Positions 10,008 to 21,780 of a stretch of 64,000 nt of DNA are shown one piece after another; the first letter of the stretch is position 1; the number at the start of each line of letters is the position of its first letter. Source of the stretch: Corallium rubrum. Its lineage: Eukaryota; Cnidaria; Anthozoa; Scleralcyonacea; Coralliidae. The notes beneath the pieces are model-generated. The model was given only the letters and a program-made list of their open reading frames with translations. It made no database searches and had not been told where the DNA came from. A program made the translations under genes and the position numbers. The stretch is taken from the NCBI GenBank assembly GCA_964035015.1, contig OZ036010.1, forward strand, positions 9,896,620-9,960,619. Direction: 5' to 3'.

Positions 10008-10600
10008 GCCTTCCCCCCCCCCCCCCCCTCCCCCCCACTCTCCCCACGCAAAAATTAAAAAAAAACACGCACACATCGTATTATCAATTATCAACCCTAA
10101 AAATCATGTGATTTTTTTTCATGATTTTTTGATTTTTGGTGATTTTTTTATTTTTTTTGGTGATTTTTGGATTTTTTTTCGTGATTTTTCCCCGTGATTT
10201 TTTTTATTTTTTCGTGATTTCTTTCATGATTTTTGTATTTTTCCATGATTCTTTGATTTTTTTATTTTTTCATGATTTTTTGATTTTTTTATGATTTTTT
10301 GATCTTTTTTGCGATTTTTTGATTTTTTTTCCGATTTTTTTATTTATCTCCCCGTGATTTTTTGAATTTTTAGTGATTTCTTCATGATTTTTTGATTTTT
10401 CCATGATTTTTTTATTTTATTTGTGAATTTTTGATTTTTTTGTGATTTTTTTTGTTTTTTTGTGTGATTTTTTTATTTTGTTTGTGATTTTTTTTATTTT
10501 TTGTGATTTCTTTAATTTTTTTGTGATTTTTTAAATTTTTTTTGTGATTTTTTTTATTTTGTTGTGATTTTTCTGAAGGTGTACGTGATTTAAATCAGTG
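10008..10600. repeat. C-tract followed by GATTTTTT-rich low-complexity DNA
   Basis: A poly-C run with TC interruptions at 10010-10036, then from about 10100 to 10575 a degenerate repeat of GTGATTTTTTTATTTTT. No coding potential. Confidence 0.8.
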
Positions 10601-10689
10601 ATTTGCCCCTCGCCTTTTCCGAACCTTTGGAATTCTGTAAAACATAATTTGCAGGAAATGGCATTTTAAACGTCATACACGCCTTCACA

Positions 10690-11530
10690 AATTAATTGAA
10701 AAGTTGGGTAAACATTTCACGATCGTCTCGCGTGCGTACACGCCTTTTTCGTGTTCTTTTAACCGCACGCCTGTGCACGTATTTTTGTTTCTTATGATTC
10801 TTAAACATATATATAGTCTACTCTCCAGACTCCATATTTGGGGCGCAGACTAAGCGAAACATTTTCGTCTCTATCTTGAGACCTTCTCTACTTGTTTATC
10901 TATAATAACTGTTCGGCGTTTCCTTCAAACAATTTTCTTAATTCATTATAATTACAGTGTTTAAGGGACGGCCGACCGACGACAGAAATATTATACACTT
11001 AATGTCTGCTCCCGAGGGAAACAGTTAGTTTTGTTTTCCCGAGGGAAAACAAAACTAACTGTTTCCCGAGGGATCAGACATTAATTAGTGTTTTGTAATA
11101 TATACTAGTTTGAGTTTCGCTGAATAATTTCGACGTTTATCAAGGGAAAGTACACAAAAGGCAAACGCTAAGACTTACCAAAACATTTCGCCTGGCTCCA
11201 TATTAAAATTTCACTTCAACCAAACAAATATGAGTCTCAGAACAAAAGAACAGCAATACATTTCTCCAGTTAATCTTCACACATGCTTTGAAGACCTATA
11301 AATATTCTTTTTTTTCGTACCAAACAAGCTTTTGTTTATAGGATGCCGTGAAGAGTTCAAAGTTCTAGCGGTCAACAATTGAAAACTTATTGCCCGAGCA
11401 GGCAATAAGTTCTCAATTATTGCCCGCTTGGAGACACTGAAATTTAGCTAAGGTCATGTGACCACAAACCAACCAATGACAGTCATCGTTGCATCCAGTG
11501 AAACTCTAGCTAGTATAACAATTCTGTTTG
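10690..11530. repeat. Dispersed repeat with internal hairpin (copy 1)
   Basis: The segment 10980-11530 recurs at 32697-33270. Shared landmarks are CTGCTCCCGAGGGAAACAGT, TTTCGCTGAATAATTTCGAC and ATTGCCCGC. Within it, 10979-11095 is a hairpin of GAGGGAAACAGTTAGTTTTG and its complement. The left part, 10690-10975, recurs at 16575-16855 and serves as an empty site for the family D insertion there. Confidence 0.75.
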
Positions 11531-12300
11531 CTATTTTAAAAAACCTCTGAGTTTCACTTTTGATTACCACCACCTTCCTTAATTTACGCGCAACAATGAT
11601 TTTGTTGCAAGTTGAAAAAATTTGTTGAAAAAAGCCAGACTCCAGTTCTATACCTGCTGAACTAGTGCAATTGATGCTGATTCAACTTGCAACAAAACCA
11701 TTGTTGCGGCGATTTCGGTTGCTCGTATTACTTCACCTTAAAGAGAGATCGAACAGAAAGATGCCCTAACAGTCATCGTTTGCGGAGAAGACATCATAGC
11801 CGTATTGCCAATTGTTGAATTTGGCAAATCCAAATTACCGGCTGTTGTTTTGAGAATCGTAACATGAGTTAGTATCACGATAATACAGTATATTTTCGAA
11901 TTCAAATGTGGTGTATGTCCAAATTAAAAACGTACGTTTATGGTAAACGGCAGAGTGTACATTGTGAAATTCTTATTTTGTTGAATTTGTTTGAATTCTT
12001 TAGCCAGAGCCACTTGACGCTTTAGCGCGTCGGTCTCGGTACGAGAATGCTTTTAATCAGAAACCTCGTTTATGTCTTTACCTTCGCCTTATGATTGGTC
12101 AACGCCTGCGCACAAACACGAAAAACAAACAAATCTATTTCAAATTCCTATACTGGACAAAGTTACAATTTACTCAAGAATGCATTCTATGGCTGGGTTG
12201 CAATCAATCCCCTGAGATTTAAATGACAAAGACACAGCGGCCATGTTGGTTGGTAGGTACAAAAGAATATTATATTAGATGCTACTGTACCTGCAACCCA

Positions 12301-14817
12301 CTCTCCTCCGCAGAGGCTTCTTGGGCTTTTAATAATAGGAGGGGGAAAGAGCGGGCCGCGGGATGCGTAGGGATGCGTGGGAAAGGGGAGCATGCAGGGC
12401 GCTTATATACGGGGCGGTGCAACCACTGACCTATATATTTAACTGGACTGCGTGCTCCTATTACCTTTGAGTTAGGAAAGTGTCCGCATTTTCACTTTCA
12501 AAATGGCGGCATTTATGGGTCGTTTTGCTAATGGTGAAGGTCGCTGACCGATACCTAAGATCTCTAGTTCGTGTTGGACATGTTCGGTATTTCGCTTTTT
12601 TAAAGAAAACTAAGCTATTTGGTCGAATAAACTGTACGTATGTTGTAGCAAGGTGAATTATCTTTCTGCCAATATATTTTATAACTCCTACAGTGGATTA
12701 TTTCTTAAGAAAACGTTCGGAGTAGACGGACTAGGCAAACTTTGTTGAGTCAGCATAATATCGTCCTGGTCTCGAGTTTGTGCAAACAAAAGATTTCTAG
12801 TATTTATGTTTGTTGCTGAGCCTGAGCGGCCCGGGATGTTTTCATGGTAAGAGTCTTATTGTAAGTTCTGAACTACAATAATAATAATCCTAGACAATTA
12901 CTGTTGTAGCTTTCTAGCAGTCTGAATTAAAAAGACGCGCCGGCCGGCGGTAACCGCACGAACACTTGGCAATAAAATAAACAAGACTGTCAATACACAT
13001 GGTCATGGAAATCTACAAACATTTTGTTTTATGAAGTCGCCAGCTCTATAAAGAACCGCTGAAGATCACGAAAAAATCGTAAAGAAGCGAGGCGTACCGA
13101 GTTCTTCTTAGGGGCTGTTTACATGGGAGGCGATATATTCCTAGTATTTGGTCAGACAAATAATCCAGCAAGTCTCTTGAGTCGTTCCAACACCAGACGA
13201 TTTTATTCACCTCTGGGGAAGCCCTCGGACAGGAACGATTTATAAACTATCTCCCTAACTCTTTCCTGTCCGAATTGGTATTTGGTATTTTATTCTGGCT
13301 AACGCCAGACGATTTTATTCACCTCTGGAGAAGCCCTCGCATAGGAACGATATATTAATAAAGTAAGAAAATCGCTTTGTGTTGACATAAATATTCTGTT
13401 TTCCTACGATAAGTACATGTCAGTGGTCGCTACCATTAGCAGAAGGACCCATAAATGCCGCCATTTTGAAAGTGAAAATGCGGACACATTTTTGACCAGC
13501 ACCCGCAGTCCAGTTAAATATATAGGTCAGTGGGTGCAACGCGCTCATATCGCGCTGATCGATGTGTGATGCACAAAAGGACTGGCACGAGCGTGCTTCT
13601 GAGCAAAAGTTGATCAAAAGTGGATTTTTGGGCACTGTGATATTCTCGCTGTTTTTTCTTTAACTATGTAATTTCGGAGGAACCTTTTGCATTGCAATGT
13701 ACCGACGAAGTACTTATTCGTTTAATGTATGAATATTTGTTTGGCGCAAAAAGTTGTACTATAAAGGAGTTATTATGGATAATGACTCGATTTTTTGATG
13801 ACTTCTATTGAGGGAAAATTTCATTACAAGTTTTGAGCATGTTAACAGGTCGTCCACGCCGAGGAATTCAGGTATGTTGAAGATTATAATAGTGTGGTTA
13901 TATCTTAAAGTTTTCATAAAAATCGGAGTTGATTATTTGGAGATATAGCGTTCGGATGTTAGGTATTTTTATGGTTTAACTCTTGCCTGTTTAGTTCCTC
14001 AATTGCTGCAAGAGAAGTAAACAAAACTTATAGTTTTGCCATGTTACGATTCTTAGTAATTATATCAATAACTTTATCGGGTTTTTGAAGCATTAGATTA
14101 GAATAACTGTAAGCTGTAAACAAATTTTACTCTCCGATCAATTTATTAAAATACGACTTGCTGGGACGCATGCCGAGCGCATTATGTGATAAACTGTCGT
14201 CCACACCTTGTAATTTTGTCATCAGATAGCCAAGATGACTTCTTGTTAGGTTTCATTGAGAAAATGCAAATTGGAGTTGATTATTTCTTGATATTCAATT
14301 GGAAAGATGACCTACCAGCTAAAATTCAATGCAAGATGTTGTCTTCTATCGAACATGGCCGAATGATAACGTGCACAAACAAAGATTTCCAAAGACTTCT
14401 TGCGTCATTTCTCTTGCGAAAGCAACGGTACGGTTCATATTTTTCAGCAACATATTTGTTCATGTTTCAGCAACGACTCCGAATTTTTGGGAGTAACACC
14501 AGAGAATATAGTAGCTGAATCCACAGATCCACTGATATATCGTATGGCTCGGCAATTTCATCCACGTCCTCTTCTAAACTCAACTCAGAGACTTCCACAT
14601 CAAGCGTATTTTACCCGCCATATTTTGGACTTTCCCTGGCTTAGCGTTCGTCGCTATGGTGACAGGGGGCTTGTTACCAGTCCTCTGCATCACACATCGA
14701 TCAGCGCGCCCATTGCCGTTTCACCGCCCCCTATATAAACGCCCTGGGAGCATGGTTCTGGACGCGCGCGCTCTTCCCATCATTCCTCGCGCGTCTGCCT
14801 CTGCGGAGGAGAGAGCC
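12301..14817. mobile_element. Possible 2.5-kb TIR element with 9-bp TSD
   Basis: A 17-bp perfect terminal inverted repeat, CTCTCCTCCGCAGAGGC (12301-12317) and its complement (14797-14813), is bracketed by direct TGCAACCCA at 12292-12300 and 14818-14826. The right side has four extra bases (AGCC), so the exact ends are uncertain. It holds a nested hAT-like copy (12425-13533) and an unrecognised frame of about 110 codons at 14186-14518 with no transposase motif that I can see. Confidence 0.4.
12425..13533. mobile_element. hAT-like element, family D copy 1
   Basis: The ends ACTGACCTATATATTTAACT and its complement (near 13513-13533) form long inverted arms of about 110 bp, including AATGGCGGCATTTATGG. 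It is flanked by GTGCAACC (12417-12424) and GTGCAACG (13534-13541), an 8-bp duplication with one mismatch. No transposase frame; non-autonomous. Two family A copies lie inside (around 13180-13370). Confidence 0.75.
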
Positions 14818-14839
14818 TGCAACCCAGTAATACCGTGTT

Positions 14840-15058
14840 TCTCAATGTCTCAATCGTTCCCAGAGCCCACGTTCCCCTTACTCAGCGGGCGGGAAACGAG
14901 AGACTCTGGGATAATCCGTTCACGCCACCATGGGATTCTTGCTATCCCGGAAGAAGAGTTATATAGAGTTCACTGTGTTCATCAGCCAATGGAATATCGA
15001 TGTGAAACGGATTATTACAGAGTCTCTCGTGGGCTCTGGGAACGAGATTGGGTGTGTC
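14840..15058. repeat. Palindromic MITE
   Basis: CAATCGTTCCCAGAGCCCAC (left) and GTGGGCTCTGGGAACGAGAT (right) are inverted. Within lie smaller pairs (CGGGCGGGAAACGAGAG). Non-coding. The stretch 15059-15930 shows only a weak inverted pair around 15283-15395 (TTTTATGTCACGAAAATCTT / AAGATTTTCGTGACTATAAA) and no gene. Confidence 0.6.
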
Positions 15059-16009
15059 TTAAATCGGTAAACATGCACGTACGCATCACTGATTTTATCT
15101 GAACCATGCTTTTTATGTCCTATCGTTGTCTGACTTTGTCATAAACACATAAAATGTTTATTTAATAAATATTTAATTATCAATAAGTTTGTCCCAAGAG
15201 CAAAACTGCTCATCAAGAGGGCTCACATAAAATGTTGTAATACGACTAGTGTTCACGTGAGCTGACCCGGGCATAAAATCAACTGATTTTATGTCACGAA
15301 AATCTTTCTATATATATGACTACCAAAAAGAATTAGAATACCCGGTACGCTATACTTACTAAAATAGTGGCGTAACAAGATTTTCGTGACTATAAAATCA
15401 TCCCGGTAATCGAGCTAGCCAGCCTCAATTCCGGTACGATTATGGATCTACATGTTCCGGTTCCTGATTGTGATAGAGGTATTTGTTCCGTATGTTTTAG
15501 ATAATCGTTATGGCCGAGACGTTGTCGGTGGGGAAACAGGGCATGTGCTCCCCACCCAACTTTGTCATGAAGTGCCCTTTTTACAACAGAAAAGTGCCCT
15601 TTTTATGATAAAACGTGTGTTTCAAGTGTCCTTTTGAAGTCCTAGCCCCTGCACTTGCTTCCTGTAATGTGAGAAAGGTTTTTGTTGTACAGTCATGCCA
15701 TGATGTCTTGTATACTTGTTTCCATGTTTGCTGCAGTCTTTCCGTGATTTGTTTACAAAAATCAGACCACGTTAGTGACGTAATCCGTGTGCATCTGTTC
15801 TCGAATAAACCAATGAAGATGGTCGACGGACATGAAGTCCCGTTACGTTATTGTACAAATAATCAGTATATCATGAATTGTGGTGTTTTTGCTTTTTTCA
15901 GTTTGAGTATTTTATGACCTTTTCTAACCTTTGGAATACAATCTTCTCCGCAGGAAATGGCACTTCAGACGTCATACGGCCTTCACAAAATTGAAAAGTG
16001 GGGTAAACC

Positions 16010-16569
16010 CATTTCAAACTCACTGCAACATTTCAACATAAGGACAGCTGACTTTAGTGTATGTTTTACAGCGAGAAATACTGATGTTTTACAACAGTAA
16101 GCTCATTAAATCCCGTTTTCGAAAACTACTGAAATGTGCCGAAAGCCTACGAAAAGTATTAAAATACAAGCCGTTGAATTGCCGGCCTGGTATCCACTTG
16201 TCAGTTCAGTTGTCCCTCCTTCGTTTCGGCAACAAAAACAATTAAATATATGCAACAACAAAACCGAGTAACCGACAGAAATTAACAATATAACTGCTTT
16301 GTATATTTATTTATGTACCTTTTTTAACCTTTCAAAAAAGATTTGTTGTGTTTATCTTTGAAAATATCAGCGAGTCAAGGATTTTTTTCTTCATTTTCAC
16401 GGGATATTTTATAAAGCCTGCGTCTGTAATCCAGTCAAAATCGCGGTCAGTGTTGTCTACCATGAGCAGAAGGACTCAAATTCGCCATTTGATGCCACGA
16501 TCAAATGGCCACACTTTTCATAACTCAAAGATAATAGGAGCAAGCGGTCCAGTTATATACAGGTCAGTG
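16010..16569. mobile_element. hAT-like family D copy 2, left end deleted
   Basis: The right end CCAGTTATATACAGGTCAGT matches family D. The interior (16030-16300) is the reverse complement of 35690-35990. The left long arm is missing, yet GGTAAACC stands on both sides (16002-16009 and 16570-16577). The flanks join to match the unoccupied repeat at about 10695-10725 (GGTAAACATTTCACGATCG). Confidence 0.65.
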
Positions 16570-16574
16570 GGTAA

Positions 16575-16860
16575 ACCTTTGACGATCGCCTCGCGTGCGT
16601 ACGGCGCCTTTTTCGTGTTCTTTTAACTTCACCGCGCGCGCCTGTGCTATAGTTTACGCCCCAGCCTCCATATTTGGGGCGCAGACTATTTAATAGCGAA
16701 ACACTTTCCCAAACATTTTCGTCTCTATCTTGAGACCTTCTCTACTTGTTTATCTGTAATAACTGTTCGGCTTCAAACAATATTCTTAATTCATTATAAA
16801 TGTAATTACAATGTTTAGACTGCTAGGGACGGCCGACCGACGACAGAAATATTTGTCGCG
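16575..16860. repeat. Dispersed repeat, second copy of 10715-10990
   Basis: Shares CGCGTGCGTAC, TTTCGTGTTCTTTTAAC, CATATTTGGGGCGCAGACTA and GGGACGGCCGACCGACGAC with 10715-10990, with short indels. The stretch 16861-17509 holds nothing recognisable. Confidence 0.8.
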
Positions 16861-17509
16861 GAAATTAAAACGCCAAATTTGACCAGAGGGCCAAGTGATA
16901 TATTATAGTGCACTGCGGCTGAATCAATAACAATAGCAGAAAAACGATGACAACAATAAAGATGGGTTAGATAGCAACATAACGATTATCCAACTGGCTA
17001 TTCGATTCCTTGACGAATTTCAAAAATATAAATTAAATGTGCCACAGAATTCAAAAAGAAGATTGACAGTTTCAATTCTTATTAAATAAGTATAATATGA
17101 AAGAACATAATATTATATACACAAGGCTTGAATACAACTCAAGCCGTTTTCGTGCTGCTAAAAGTCATTACTTTATAATAAAATGTACAACGCTTTGGGT
17201 AAGTTTAAATAGATTTATATACTCTTTGTAGCCAAAACTCAGATCGCGGGTAATAGAAGTTAGAAGTTGAAGTTGAAGTAAAGTTTCTTCAGAGGCTCCT
17301 TATAAAGTTCTGATTATCAGTTCGGTGCCACAGCTGCCTGAAAACACAATTAATATTCAGATCAGTTTCTTATCGGCCGCAAGAGACTCGCTGATGCGTT
17401 GGCGATAACAAATGTTTGGTCAACGCGAGGGAAGAAGGCCGATGGCCTTGCTCAAATCTTGGCCCGAAATTAACCCACGTCTTTCGCCGCAACCTGCGTG
17501 TGAACGGTT

Positions 17510-18322
17510 TCACGTACGGGCAAGATACTGCCTCATGTCTCCGTTATCTATATTCAATATTCCCAAGGCTGCTCGCGTCTCGAGGCTCGACGAACGACCG
17601 GTGTTTTCCCGAAGAAGGCTGTTCGTGGGAGAGAGCTGTTTACATGATACAGAGCTGCTATGCTTGCTGAACGGAAGGGTGTAGCTTCTCGTTACGGTCT
17701 TCTTCGCCGTTGTCGCTAGTTTCCCTTGAGTTCGCCGCGATTTTGCGTTAGTACACAGCGACACGAGCAGTGCTGAAAATCGAAACGAGAACAGACTACC
17801 GGTTCGGTTCGCAGGAAGACACGGTCCCGAGGTATTAATGTCAAGAGCGTTCAACAGCGATGAGAGTTGAAAATGTTTCGTCGACGGTCTTGCCGAAAGT
17901 GAGAGCGGAGAGACAGGGCTAAGGGGGTTCGATGTCCTTTTGCCAAGAATCAATTTTCTCGACCGTGGATTCACGACTAAAAATTGTCCAACCGAGGCGA
18001 GGATTTTCGTGAAGCACCCATCTCGTTCGTCGCTCGTAGTGAAACATATGAATATTATCCGAAGACCAGCTTCCAGTTGAATAACGTAGGGCTTTTCCGA
18101 GGCTGGAATTTGGTTGAGTGAACACCGGATCAACGTCTCACTGTACGCTATTGGTTCGCGGAGTTCCTCGCTTCCTTCGCTGTACGAATACAAATCGAAA
18201 CCGTCGTCGCGGAGAGCGATAGAGACGGGCTTAGGCAGGCCCGAAAAACTTTTACCATCTTCCAATAGGTAGGCCTCTCCGGGTAAAGTTTTCTTCTGTT
18301 TCGCTGCTTCGCTCAGGGTCAT
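17510..18322 (-). CDS. Intronless PH-like domain protein
   Basis: A 270-codon single-exon frame. The first ATG in frame is at 18320-18322 (MTLSEAAKQKKTLPGEAYLL); the open frame extends farther upstream, but without an ATG. Residues about 14-115 read as a pleckstrin-homology-like fold. There is a leading GEAYLLEDGKSFSG strand, PVSIALRDDGFDLYSYSEG, a cluster of alternating strands, and the terminal helix DERDGCFTKILASVGQFL. The usual helix Trp is absent (Cys/Phe instead). The tail is basic and rich in Ser/Thr, with KRTSNPLSPVSPLS and SYTLPFSKHSSSVS stretches that look like phosphorylation sites. It is GC-richer than its surroundings, which supports coding. Architecture matches the gene at 42463. 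A lipid- or protein-binding adaptor role is plausible from the fold only; no orthologue is recognised. Confidence 0.7.
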   Translation of the reverse strand: MTLSEAAKQKKTLPGEAYLLEDGKSFSGLPKPVSIALRDDGFDLYSYSEGSEELREPIAYSETLIRCSLNQIPASEKPYVIQLEAGLRIIFICFTTSDERDGCFTKILASVGQFLVVNPRSRKLILGKRTSNPLSPVSPLSLSARPSTKHFQLSSLLNALDINTSGPCLPANRTGSLFSFRFSALLVSLCTNAKSRRTQGKLATTAKKTVTRSYTLPFSKHSSSVSCKQLSPTNSLLRENTGRSSSLETRAALGILNIDNGDMRQYLART

Positions 18323-18448
18323 CGTTGCCGCTTGAGTCGGACAGCGACGGGAAGTCTCGCGTGTTGTTGTTACCGCAATATCATCGGCTTTTTCCGACGG
18401 CTGTCGAGCTTTTATTTGTTTTATTTGATAAGAACCCGCGAAATTCTT

Positions 18449-18456
18449 TGACGTCA
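18449..18456. promoter_or_regulatory. Consensus CRE/ATF site TGACGTCA
   Basis: A perfect 8-bp CREB/ATF palindrome 127 bp upstream of the ATG of the minus-strand PH-like gene, inside its likely promoter. One exact site can occur by chance, but the position is typical. The stretch 18457-19760 holds no repeat that I can place; see the small open frame at 19224-19433. Confidence 0.4.
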
Positions 18457-19223
18457 CGCATAAGTCAGATACGGTCTTTAATACGTAAATGACCTAAAAC
18501 TAGACAAATAACAAAAACGTATTAATATATATTGAGAGTCAAAATGTCATTAGAAAAATACTTTTTATTATAAGCACCGGCTAGCGAAACCACGAAGTCG
18601 GAAAAAAACCAAAAACATCGCACTGCTCATTTAAAAATCATAGTCCATGCATATATTATATATAATTCCACAGTGACACAGCAAAATGAATCAATTTATT
18701 GTCATTGCCTATATCAATAGACAATATGTCATTTGTTATAATGTACGATAAAAGCGCCTTATCGAAAGTAAAAGTCGCGTATAACTATTGTCTTAAATAC
18801 GGTTGAACTATAGCCTGCGAAAAAAAATCAAAAAACGAATTGTCGTAAATTCTATTTTGTCGTAGAGTTTTCTGAAAAAAAATATTGACTTGTCAAGCCA
18901 AATGCCCGAAAGCGCTTGCCATATTGAACCAGCTTTGTGATATTGCGAACTGTTTAAACAGCTGAATCAAACCTTCGGTATTGTATTCGCATTCAGGGGG
19001 GTGTTGGCTTGAATTTAATTTTTATCGATGGGTTATCATGAATAGAATGGATTTATGAAATGTCGCAATTTTTTATCAGCCCTGTATAAAAAACACTATC
19101 TTAAACCCCAACCGCAGAGAACAGGACGACATGAAAACACGTCTAATCTTTTAAATTATTGTATTTAGATGACGGCCACCTGCAAAGAAAGCATCACGCA
19201 ACGTGCTGACGGAGTGTGAGTGT

Positions 19224-19433
19224 ATGACTTTTAATAACAAAGAAAATCTGGCGCCAAAAATATTTTTACGGCACTGGCTGATACGACGGACCGTATACTA
19301 CTTTCCCATTTCCGAGTATTTACAAAAACGCTTTCAGAACGATTTGGGGGAAATTTTCGGGAGCATGAAGAGAAAATTGGATGATTTTCTTAGTTCTTAC
19401 ACTACCGATGTCAACAGCCGAAAAAGTTGTTGA
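19224..19433 (+). other. Unrecognised short open frame
   Basis: A 69-codon ATG frame beginning MTFNNKENLAPKIFLRHWLI, with a charged Lys/Asp-rich C-terminal part (GSMKRKLDDFLSSY). It lies about 900 bp upstream of and divergent from the PH-like gene. No family recognised and no splice partner seen; could be chance. Confidence 0.15.
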
Positions 19434-19767
19434 TAAGACTTTTAGCTTGTACACGTTCGCACATGTCAAGCAACAATCATCATGATGTTGATATCATCGA
19501 CAATGGAGAAAAATAATGAAATTTACGACGACTAAAGCTTGCGTAAACATGTTTTGGAAAATCCACATCTCATTTCCGATGGCGGAAAAACAACTTGTTA
19601 ATTATCACATATGTACAGGATGCGGCATTTTCGACGATGCACATGTTGTACGGCGATATTATCGCTTTCGCTGTAATTTGTTTCATATTATCCGAAGGCG
19701 AAGCGAAATAATCGAATTCGCTAATTAATTAGTTCTGTATGGTGCCAGGAACCCCGTGACTGATTTC

Positions 19768-19768
<1 letters not shown>

Positions 19769-19830
<62 letters not shown>
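19769..19830. repeat. (AT)n microsatellite
   Basis: About 31 uninterrupted AT dinucleotides. Confidence 0.97.
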
Positions 19831-19833
<3 letters not shown>

Positions 19834-19837
19834 ATGT

Positions 19838-19937
19838 TTACAACATGAGCGGCCGTGTTGTATCGAATATTCAATCACGAGCCGAAGGCGAGTGATTATA
19901 TATTCGATACAACACGGACGCGAATGTTGTAAACAGC
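19838..19937. repeat. Palindrome
   Basis: GCGGCCGTGTTGTATCGAAT and its near-complement (ATTCGATACAACACGGACGC) with central ATCACGAGCCGAAGGCGAGTGAT. Adjoins the AT microsatellite. The stretch 19980-20160 contains a related foldback around ATACAACCACTAGTGGTTGT. Confidence 0.7.
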
Positions 19938-20159
19938 TTAAAACACGCCGAGTCTTTGATGTTAATATGAGTAATATTTGTTCAGATTAATTCAGAAAAA
20001 GCTCAATTTCAATGTTTTAGAGCGGAGATAGTGACCTGATATACAACCACTAGTGGTTGTATATGTGATACAACCACGTGTGGTTTGTATCAGATATACA
20101 ACCTCCTTCACGGTCATGATTTCTTTTGTGTTTTCTTCATGAATTATTAATGAGTGTTT

Positions 20160-20162
<3 letters not shown>

Positions 20163-20241
<79 letters not shown>

Positions 20242-20242
20242 T
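20163..20242. repeat. (AT)n microsatellite with GT interruption
   Basis: About 39 AT/GT dinucleotides, with one TATGTATA break near 20221. The stretch 20243-20988 holds no recognisable feature. Confidence 0.95.
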
Positions 20243-20988
20243 GCGTGAATCGGAAGCCCTCTTTTGTGTGTGATCTTTGCCTACTTTTGCGAACGCCAGG
20301 CGGCCAAACAAAGGCCAGCCGTCACATGGCTATATATCATCACTTGAAACCTCTCGTTAGAAATTGCTTTTCAAAGTTGGTTTATTAGTTATTTGATTGA
20401 TTCTTGGTTGATCTTTTTGCGAATTAAATGGTGAATAAGAAAGCCTTCGGGCTTCGGCCATGCGACAAATTCGCCCTTTGAACCCGGAAACCTGTTCTTT
20501 AAATTTACGTTCGTTTCAATTCAAGTTTCTGTGAACTAGTATAGAAAACATATGAGTTAGCTAAAATTTTGAGTTATACAAAACGTTGTACAGCATATTT
20601 ATTTAATAAAACTTAGGCGTTTAACTACCTTGAAGTGGAAACATAGAACAGATCAGACACTGAAGAAGGCAAAAGGAAATCTAAAATATCCACCATAAAA
20701 CTGCATCATGGCAAAAGTAGATCCCAACATTAATTAATTATATATTGACCTCTCACATCTTTCAATGTATTTTACAATGTTAAATATGATTGATAATTGT
20801 TTGATGGTTTATTATGATAAATAGTTTCTATGAATAATTAATTGTACATCATCAAAAAAACAACATACTGATAAGTCGGAAGCTCTGAATCTCCATGACT
20901 TTTCAGACGCTGGCCAGTGGCTACGAGTATCGCTCAATCTGTGACAACCACACTAAAACTAGAAAACTGGTCGTCACGGCTATGTTAA

Positions 20989-21367
20989 TAGGGACCTTAC
21001 GAAGTACGACGGCAACTTCAACGACGACGTCTTCTGAACAAAAAATTTTTAGTTGTGCAACAAAGAGAATGAATAATTTTTAGTCCCTAGAGTAATCTCA
21101 ACAGCGTCGTCGTTCTTTATACGACGCCACTTAGAGCATTTTCACGTCTTCAGGACGACGTCAACGGCCAAAAGATGAGAACTGTTGCTTGAGATTTACT
21201 CCAATACTGACACTACAATCATTTTAGTAGTAACTGCGGCGTTTTGAAAGTCATTAAACTAGCTTCAAATATCAAATATATTACTCAGTTATCCGTTACT
21301 TTTTTTAATTATAAAGTTTATGTTGCTTTTTAACCGCCGTCGTCGTCCTAGCATCGTAAGGTCCCTA
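20989..21367. mobile_element. MITE family G, intact copy
   Basis: The ends TAGGGACCTTACGA and TCGTAAGGTCCCTA are inverted. The inner arms carry GTACGACGGCAACTTCAACG and CGCCGTCGTCGTCCTAGC. The interior 21020-21330 is shared, in reverse, with 60090-60440. This uninterrupted copy acts as the empty-site reference for the heavily invaded copy at 58222-60451. Confidence 0.8.
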
Positions 21368-21780
21368 CTATTCGACACGGCGACACCTCTCGTGGACGAT
21401 TCAATAAACTCCGCCGGATTACCGTTCATTTTATCGATCTTACAGTCAAAATGGAAATACCTTCTCACCTCTGCTTCTGTAGTTTGTTGTGTATTTCTGT
21501 ATTTCTGTAGCCGTTACAGAAACGTGAGAAAAATCTAGCGACAAAAGTCGCTTATTCTTGATTTATATTTGTTTGTTGGTAACGATTTGGGAGAAACACT
21601 CCTTATATTACGATTAAATGCCATGAAAGCTAAATTATACTTTTTATTCACATTTTTCGACAAAAAAATTTCCTCACGCTTCTGTAGCGACTGCAGAAAT
21701 ACAGTAACCCCCTGTTCAGGCCGGTCCAACTCAAACTAACCAAAACTGGGCACCGTTGCGTTGAGGTAGTACCCAGGTAG

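Noticed and set aside
14400..15102. Two overlapping plus-strand frames of 112 and 148 codons
   Set aside because: They cross the TIR end at 14797-14826 and the palindrome at 14840-15058; no domain recognised.
16348..16626. A plus-strand 92-codon frame
   Set aside because: Lies across the terminal arm of hAT-like family D; the same text recurs near 35450-35680.
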